Shown here piece after piece: positions 5,917 through 10,145 of a stretch of DNA of 10,145 bases. The notes below the pieces were generated by a model. The model ran no database searches, was not told where the DNA came from, and saw nothing but the letters and a program-made list of their open reading frames with translations. Position numbers and translations under genes: made by a program. Position 1 is the first letter of the stretch. Every line of letters begins with the position of its first letter. Source of the DNA: Bacillota bacterium (lineage in GTDB: Bacteria > Bacillota > Clostridia > Tissierellales > Peptoniphilaceae); assembly GCA_023393715.1 (NCBI GenBank), contig JAEXCD010000098.1, positions 1 to 10,145 of the forward strand, read 5' to 3'.

Positions 5917-7851
5917 ATGGCTCAGATGACCGTGACGGGGCTTGCGAAAAGCTATGGTACGGAGTCCGTTTTGGAGGACGTTCATTTTTTCGTCGAAGAA
6001 AAGGATAAAATTGGCATCATCGGAGTCAACGGAAGCGGAAAAACCACGCTGATGAGGATGCTGATCGGTGAGCTGGAGCCGGATCACGGCGCCGTATATC
6101 ATCGAAGCGATCTGTGCATCGGCTACCTTCGTCAGAACGTACACATTCAGTCCGAACGAAGCGTATATGAGGAGTGCAGGCAGGCCTATGCGAAGGCCTT
6201 TGCGGTCGAGAACGAACTTCGCGAATTAGAGGGACGCATGGACGAGGTGTCGCAGTTTCCGGATCAGCTCGAGGCGGTGATGGAGCGCTACCGGATTTTG
6301 ACCGAGCGCTTTGAGGAGCTGGGTGGTCTGTCCTATCAGTCGGAAATTCGGGGCGTTCTGAAAGGGCTCGGCTTTTCGCCGGAGCGCTTCGATCAGCCCG
6401 TCAACAGTCTTTCCGGCGGCGAAAAGTCGCGGCTGGAGTTATCGCTCATGCTGCTCGGGCGTCCGGAGGTGCTGATGCTGGACGAACCGACGAACCATCT
6501 GGATGCGAGCGCGGTCGATTTTCTGGAAAGCTTCCTGCGCGATTTCCGCGGGGCGATTCTTTTGATCTCACACGACCGGTATTTTTTGGATCGCATCGTC
6601 AACCGCATTTTTCTGGTGGAGCACGGGCGGCTGCACACGTATGACTGCGGCTACCGCGAATACAGCGAGCGTCGGAAAAAGGATCTGGAAATTCGGCGCC
6701 GCGCATACGAGAATCAGCAAAAGGAAATCGAGCGGCAGAAGGAAATTATTGAACGCCTGTCTCATTTGGGCGGTTCGAAGCGCAAAAGGGGTATTTCGCA
6801 GTCTCGTTCCCGACAGAAGCTGCTCGATAAGATGGAGCTGCTTGAGGCTCCGGAGGCGGAGCAGGAGCATATGGCTCTGCGGCTTAAGCCGAAATACGAG
6901 AGCGGCGAGGATGTGCTGGAGCTGTCCGACGTAGGCATATCCTTTGAGGGGCGCAGCCTGTTTGAAAACGCACATCTGCACTTGCGCAAGGGGGAAAAGG
7001 TGGCGCTTATCGGCGACAACGGCGCGGGAAAGACGACGCTGTTTCGGCTGATCCTGCAAAAGCTCGTGCCGGATACGGGGCGAATCCGCATCGGCAGCGC
7101 GGTAAAAATCGCGTGGTTTGATCAGGAGCAGGCGACGCTGTGCGATGAGGGAACGGTACTCGATGAAATCTGGGATGCCTATCCGGCGATGACCCATTAT
7201 GAGGTACGCGCGGCTCTGGCGAAATTTCAGTTTGTCGGAGAGGATCTCTTCCGGCTGGTCGGTGAATTGTCGGGCGGAGAAAAAGCGCGTCTGGCGCTGT
7301 TGAAGCTGATGCTGAGTTCGGCAAATTTTCTGATGCTGGATGAACCGACAAATCACCTGGATATCGAATCGCGCGAGATTTTGGAAGAGGCGCTGAAATC
7401 ATATGAGGGAACCTGCCTCTTCATCAGCCACGATCGCTACTTCATCAGTCATGTATGCGACCGCATCCTGTCGCTGAACCGACAAGGGCTCACGGAATAT
7501 CTGGGGAGCTATGAGGATTATCTGGAGCAGCTTCGGCGCGCGCAGGGCGCTGAAGAATTGTTCGACGCGGGCGAAACGAAAACACAGCAAAAGAAGCAGG
7601 AAAAGCAGCGGCGTATGGCACAGCGCGAGCTTCGGGCGCTGCGCGCGCAGGCACAGGCCTTGTCGCAGGAGATCGCCCGACTGGAGGAGGAGCACCGGCG
7701 TCTGGAGCAGCAATCCTATGATCCGGCGCTTTACGAGGATCACGAACGGGCGCGGGCACATCACGAGCAGATGGAGGCCGTACAGAAACAGGCGGAGCAA
7801 ATGACGGAGGAATGGTTTTCGATTCAGCTGCAGTTGGAGGAGGAAAGTTGA
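5917..7851 (+). CDS. ABC-F family ATPase, YdiF-like
   Basis: ABC-F proteins are soluble twin-ATPase proteins that bind the ribosomal E site and rescue or tune translation; some give resistance to ribosome-targeting antibiotics. This one has 644 residues. Cassette 1 shows Walker A GVNGSGKTT (36-44), signature LSGGEKSR (165-172), Walker B LMLDEPTNHLD (186-196) and switch H219. The charged helical interdomain linker spans about 245-325. Cassette 2 shows GDNGAGKTT (366-374), LSGGEKAR (451-458), LMLDEPTNHLD (472-482) and H505. A long Gln/Glu/Arg-rich coiled coil (about 555-640) ends the protein, as in YdiF and Uup. There are no membrane helices. AGGAGG at 5906-5911 selects the ATG at 5917; an in-frame ATG at 5872 lies within the hairpin and lacks a binding site. 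Housekeeping role is more likely than resistance. The phosphodiesterase gene starts 1 nt after the stop. Confidence 0.95.
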   Translation: MAQMTVTGLAKSYGTESVLEDVHFFVEEKDKIGIIGVNGSGKTTLMRMLIGELEPDHGAVYHRSDLCIGYLRQNVHIQSERSVYEECRQAYAKAFAVENELRELEGRMDEVSQFPDQLEAVMERYRILTERFEELGGLSYQSEIRGVLKGLGFSPERFDQPVNSLSGGEKSRLELSLMLLGRPEVLMLDEPTNHLDASAVDFLESFLRDFRGAILLISHDRYFLDRIVNRIFLVEHGRLHTYDCGYREYSERRKKDLEIRRRAYENQQKEIERQKEIIERLSHLGGSKRKRGISQSRSRQKLLDKMELLEAPEAEQEHMALRLKPKYESGEDVLELSDVGISFEGRSLFENAHLHLRKGEKVALIGDNGAGKTTLFRLILQKLVPDTGRIRIGSAVKIAWFDQEQATLCDEGTVLDEIWDAYPAMTHYEVRAALAKFQFVGEDLFRLVGELSGGEKARLALLKLMLSSANFLMLDEPTNHLDIESREILEEALKSYEGTCLFISHDRYFISHVCDRILSLNRQGLTEYLGSYEDYLEQLRRAQGAEELFDAGETKTQQKKQEKQRRMAQRELRALRAQAQALSQEIARLEEEHRRLEQQSYDPALYEDHERARAHHEQMEAVQKQAEQMTEEWFSIQLQLEEES

Positions 7852-7852
7852 C

Positions 7853-8788
7853 ATGAAATTGTATGCGCATCGCGGTTATTCGGCGAAGTATCCGGAAAAT
7901 ACGCTGTTGGCCTTTCAGAAAGCCGTGGAGGCGGGCTGTGATGGAATCGAATTAGACGTCCATTTCTCGCGCGACCACAAATTGGTGATTATTCACGACG
8001 ATTCGCTGTCGCGCACGATCGACGCTGTGGGCTTTGTCCGCCACCACACGCTTCGCGATCTGCAAAATTATACCGTGAAGGGAGCCTACGAGGGCGAGCC
8101 TCAGAAGATGCTGACACTCGCCGAGTATCTGGAGTGGGCGAAGGAGCTGCCGATCGTCACCAACATCGAACTGAAAAACGACCGGTTTCATTACCCGGGT
8201 ATGGAGGAGGCGGTAGTCCGCATGGTGCAGGAATACGGCGTGGAGGACAAGGTCTTTCTCTCCTCGTTCCGCTCGGAGAGCATCGAGCTCATCAAAAATC
8301 GCTGGCCGAAAATCCGGTGCGGATGGCTCGTTGATGAAATAAAGGACGACACCATGGAACGGCTTCAGGAAATCCATGCGGATTACCTGCACCCCTCTCT
8401 TCGGCTCGTCACGCCCCAGCTGGTACAATGCTGTCACGAAGCGGGATATCGGCTTCACGTATATACGGTCAATTCCGATGACGACATTGAATATATGAAG
8501 GAATTGGGTGTAGACGGCATTTTTACCAACTATATGGAGCGGGCGCGCGAGGTGTTGGGCCTGCAGCCGACGGATTATACGCTTCGGGAAGCGAAAATGG
8601 CGCAGGAGGCAGTGGAAAATCCGAAAAAGCTATCGGCAAAGGATCGCTTGCAGCTGAGCAAGCGGGCGGGTCGCTTTTCCGGCGGAATATTCAGCATTAT
8701 CGTCTTTATCATTATTTCCATTCTCACTGCGGTGCTGGTGTCGAAGATCGTCATGGGTCTCATCGGGCGGTTTTTTCCGGGACTGTAA
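7853..8788 (+). CDS. Glycerophosphodiester phosphodiesterase with C-terminal membrane anchor
   Basis: The enzyme hydrolyses glycerophosphodiesters to glycerol-3-phosphate and an alcohol, recycling lipid head groups or polyglycerol phosphate. The catalytic TIM barrel (about 1-235) shows H6-R-G8, P14-E-N16-T, E33-L-D35, H48-D49, E106 with K108, and H202-VYTVN, all as expected for a metal-dependent GDPD. The family usually ends near 240 residues. This protein has 311: a charged linker (240-275) and one strongly hydrophobic helix (about 277-305) follow, ending RFFPGL. No N-terminal signal is present, so the barrel probably faces the cytosol, tethered like a tail-anchored protein. GGAGGAGG (7836-7843) inside the ABC-F gene lies 9 nt before the ATG, so translation is coupled. 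A terminator follows. Confidence 0.94.
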   Translation: MKLYAHRGYSAKYPENTLLAFQKAVEAGCDGIELDVHFSRDHKLVIIHDDSLSRTIDAVGFVRHHTLRDLQNYTVKGAYEGEPQKMLTLAEYLEWAKELPIVTNIELKNDRFHYPGMEEAVVRMVQEYGVEDKVFLSSFRSESIELIKNRWPKIRCGWLVDEIKDDTMERLQEIHADYLHPSLRLVTPQLVQCCHEAGYRLHVYTVNSDDDIEYMKELGVDGIFTNYMERAREVLGLQPTDYTLREAKMAQEAVENPKKLSAKDRLQLSKRAGRFSGGIFSIIVFIIISILTAVLVSKIVMGLIGRFFPGL

Positions 8789-8795
8789 CGCAAGG

Positions 8796-8823
8796 ACATC
8801 GGGGGAATCCCCGATGTTTTTTT
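8796..8823 (+). terminator. Rho-independent terminator after the phosphodiesterase
   Basis: A perfect 9-bp stem (ACATCGGGG at 8796-8804, CCCCGATGT at 8809-8817) closes a GAAT loop and is followed by seven T (8817-8823). It lies 7 bp after the stop codon and closes the ABC-F/GDPD unit. Confidence 0.93.
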
Positions 8824-8825
8824 AT

Positions 8826-8878
8826 GGAATATATTCCGGCGCAGACAGGAAAAGGCTCAGATTGGAAATAATCCGGCG
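8826..8878. repeat. Two related GGAA...TCCGGCG inverted-repeat sites
   Basis: GGAATATATTCCGGCG (8826-8841) starts with a perfect 12-bp palindrome. A related copy, GGAAATAATCCGGCG (8864-8878), follows 38 bp later with the same flanking CCGGCG. Both lie between the terminator and the chaperone promoter, upstream of its CtsR-like sites. They could be paired regulator sites, or chance; no known operator is recognised. Confidence 0.4.
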
Positions 8879-8908
8879 AAAACGGGGTAAATACCTTGTC
8901 GAATTAAA

Positions 8909-8925
8909 AGTCAGATAAAGACAAA
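8909..8925 (+). promoter_or_regulatory. Upstream degenerate CtsR-like operator
   Basis: AGTCAGA-TAA-AGACAAA fits the CtsR heptad direct repeat (RGTCAAA-NAN-RGTCAAA) with one mismatch in each heptad and the conserved central A. It sits 5 bp upstream of the -35, and 57 bp (start to start) from the better site at 8966. Confidence 0.5.
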
Positions 8926-8930
8926 AAAAG

Positions 8931-8959
8931 TTGCAAAGCGATACGAAAGGGCGTATACT
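8931..8959 (+). promoter_or_regulatory. Sigma-A promoter of the J-protein/clpB unit
   Basis: TTGCAA (8931-8936) and TATACT (8954-8959) are separated by 17 bp, the best promoter in the window. Transcription should begin near 8966, about 30 nt before the J-protein ATG. Confidence 0.8.
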
Positions 8960-8965
8960 TCTATT

Positions 8966-8982
8966 AGTCAGAGATAGTCAAA
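8966..8982 (+). promoter_or_regulatory. CtsR operator at the transcription start
   Basis: AGTCAGA-GAT-AGTCAAA matches the published CtsR direct repeat RGTCAAA-NAN-RGTCAAA at 13 of 14 heptad positions and at the central A. It covers about +1 to +17 of the predicted transcript, where a bound repressor would block initiation. CtsR represses clp genes in Bacillota, and clpB lies downstream in this unit. Confidence 0.8.
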
Positions 8983-8994
8983 TCGGAGGCGGAA

Positions 8995-9894
8995 ATGAAA
9001 TATCAGGATTACTATGAAGCGCTGGGCGTCTCGAAGGAGGCCACGGCGGAAGAGATAAAAAAAGCATATCGGAAACTGGCAAAAAAGCACCACCCGGATC
9101 TTCATCCTGACGATGCCTCGGCTCAGGAGAGGTTTAAGGAAATCAACGAGGCGTATGAGGTTCTGGGGGACGAGGAGAAGCGGAAAAAATACGACACCTT
9201 CGGTGCGGCCGGAAATTTCCGGGACGGGCAGAGCTTTGACCCGTCGATGTACGGATTCGGCGGCGCAGGGATGTCGTCGGGAGACAGCGCGTTTTCCGAC
9301 TTTTTTAACATGATTTTTGGCGGGCGCGCCGAAGGCAGCGCGGACGGCGGCTTTTCCCGATTTTTTTCGGGCGCCGGCGGGGCGGGCGGACGCCCGACGC
9401 GCGCGCGGTACGACGCGAGCATGGAATTGAGTATCGAGGAGGCGTTTCGCGGAGGCGAGCGCACCGTCCGCTATCAGCTGGGCAGTGAAGCGCACGACGT
9501 TGTCGTAAAGTGGCCGGCGGGAATCACGGATGGGAAACGCATTCGGATTCGCGGCGAACGGTTTGGGATGGACGGAGATATCTACGTACAGATCCGGCTC
9601 GTCGGGGCGGAAAAAATGGAAGGACTCAACCTGGTGGAGCGCGTTTCGCTCTATCCCTGGGAGGCGCTGTTCGGTACGAAAAAAAGGGTGAATACGCTTC
9701 ATGGGCGCATTAACGTAACGATTCCGGCGGAGGTTCAAAGCGGTCAGCGGATCCGAATTCCGGGGAAGGGCTTCCGAAAAAGCAACGCGGAGACCGGCGA
9801 TCTGTACCTCGAAATAATGATCCAAAATCCGAAGAAGCCGACCGCAGCACAGCGGGAATTATATGAACAGCTTCAGAAAACAGAAGGGAAGTGA
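8995..9894 (+). CDS. Class B J-domain protein (CbpA/DnaJ-like co-chaperone)
   Basis: The protein stimulates the DnaK ATPase and delivers unfolded or aggregated substrates. It has 299 residues. The J domain (about 4-67) carries the essential H33-P-D35 between helices II and III. A Gly/Phe-rich stretch (about 74-133) includes FSDFF and FSRFF repeats. Two C-terminal beta-sandwich substrate domains follow (about 137-205 and 210-285). The CxxCxGxG zinc-finger repeats of canonical DnaJ are absent, so this is class B, like CbpA, not the dnaK-operon DnaJ. GGAGG (8985-8989) is 5 nt before the ATG. It is the first gene of a unit with clpB, 4 nt downstream, under a CtsR-type promoter. Class B J-proteins are known to favour disaggregation with DnaK and ClpB, which fits this arrangement. 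Confidence 0.93.
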   Translation: MKYQDYYEALGVSKEATAEEIKKAYRKLAKKHHPDLHPDDASAQERFKEINEAYEVLGDEEKRKKYDTFGAAGNFRDGQSFDPSMYGFGGAGMSSGDSAFSDFFNMIFGGRAEGSADGGFSRFFSGAGGAGGRPTRARYDASMELSIEEAFRGGERTVRYQLGSEAHDVVVKWPAGITDGKRIRIRGERFGMDGDIYVQIRLVGAEKMEGLNLVERVSLYPWEALFGTKKRVNTLHGRINVTIPAEVQSGQRIRIPGKGFRKSNAETGDLYLEIMIQNPKKPTAAQRELYEQLQKTEGK

Positions 9895-9898
9895 GCAT

Positions 9899-10145
9899 AT
9901 GGAAAATCAGAAATTTACACAAAAAAGCATGGAAGCGATTCGAAACGCACAAAATATGGCGATTCGAAACGGCAACCCGGAGTTGTCCGATCTGCATCTG
10001 CACTACGCGTTGATTGTCGAAGCGGACGGCTTGGTTTCCCGTGTGCTCCAGCAGATGAATGCCGATGTCACAGCCTACCGCGTGGCGGTGAAGCGCGCCG
10101 TGGAGTCCCTGCCGGTGCAGTCGGGCGCCGCACAGATTTATCCGA
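9899..10145 (+). CDS. clpB: ClpB disaggregase, N-terminal part (runs off the window)
   Basis: ClpB is a hexameric AAA+ ATPase that threads aggregated protein through its pore together with DnaK. Only the first 82 codons are visible. They give MENQKFTQKSMEAIRNAQNM and onward to AQIYP, matching the start of the Clp N domain with its FT-x-K-S...A-x-N-x-A pattern. The first ATPase domain and the coiled-coil M domain that separate ClpB from ClpA/C lie outside, so ClpB is inferred from the N-terminal style and from the J-protein partner. The ATG at 9899 is 4 nt after the J-protein stop, with AAGGG (9884-9888) upstream. A 13-bp exact repeat, 24 bp apart, encodes AIRN twice (residues 13-16 and 21-24). 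Confidence 0.85.
   Translation, partial: MENQKFTQKSMEAIRNAQNMAIRNGNPELSDLHLHYALIVEADGLVSRVLQQMNADVTAYRVAVKRAVESLPVQSGAAQIYP

Noticed and set aside
5311..7356. Minus-strand open frames of about 260-280 codons opposite rex and the ABC-F gene
   Set aside because: The plus-strand proteins are unmistakable and complete; the antisense products show no domains.
8968..9825. 285-codon minus-strand frame opposite the J-protein gene
   Set aside because: Fully covered by the J-protein, whose HPD motif and domains are intact; it also reads antisense through the CtsR site.

Overview
The window looks like chromosome from an anaerobic, low-to-mid GC Gram-positive bacterium of the Bacillota (Clostridia or Tissierellia type). 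The signs are strong AGGAGG ribosome binding sites, a Rex redox repressor, a small rubredoxin, a TypA GTPase, a YdiF-like ABC-F protein, and a chaperone operon behind CtsR-type operators. I cannot name the genus. I see no insertion sequence, phage gene, CRISPR array, rRNA or tRNA. Gene content is mostly housekeeping; the most interesting signals lie in the control regions.

Layout. Bases 1-68 hold the possible tail of an upstream gene, followed by a bidirectional terminator. A rubredoxin gene (168-326) lies on the minus strand. A divergent control region (327-531) separates it from an orphan RsbW/SpoIIAB-like anti-sigma kinase (532-942), which ends at a strong terminator. Next come typA (1176-3008), a cardiolipin synthase (3075-4523) and a four-helix membrane protein (4545-5129). 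All three face the same way with no terminator between them, so they may form one transcription unit. rex (5200-5847) has its own promoter, which overlaps the stop codon of the membrane protein gene. A hairpin terminator follows rex, and a promoter nested in that hairpin serves an ABC-F ATPase gene (5917-7851). That gene is coupled, with a 1-nt gap, to a membrane-anchored glycerophosphodiester phosphodiesterase gene (7853-8788), which ends at a terminator. The last unit is a class-B J-domain protein gene (8995-9894) followed after 4 nt by the start of clpB, which runs off the window.

How the genes fit together. The J-protein and ClpB make a disaggregation pair. The promoter in front of them is a good sigma-A type, with an excellent CtsR direct repeat at the transcription start and a weaker copy just upstream of the -35, so heat and protein stress probably induce it. 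Cardiolipin synthase and the phosphodiesterase both act on phospholipids or their products, but sit in different units. TypA and the ABC-F protein both act on ribosomes. Rex (NADH/NAD+ sensing) and rubredoxin (electron transfer) fit anaerobic redox metabolism, although I find no convincing Rex operator here.

The points most worth checking are the CtsR operators before the J-protein/clpB unit, a perfect hairpin between the Shine-Dalgarno and the ATG of typA that would correct a 22-nt spacing to 8 nt, and the promoter nested inside the rex terminator. I found no convincing new multi-gene system.
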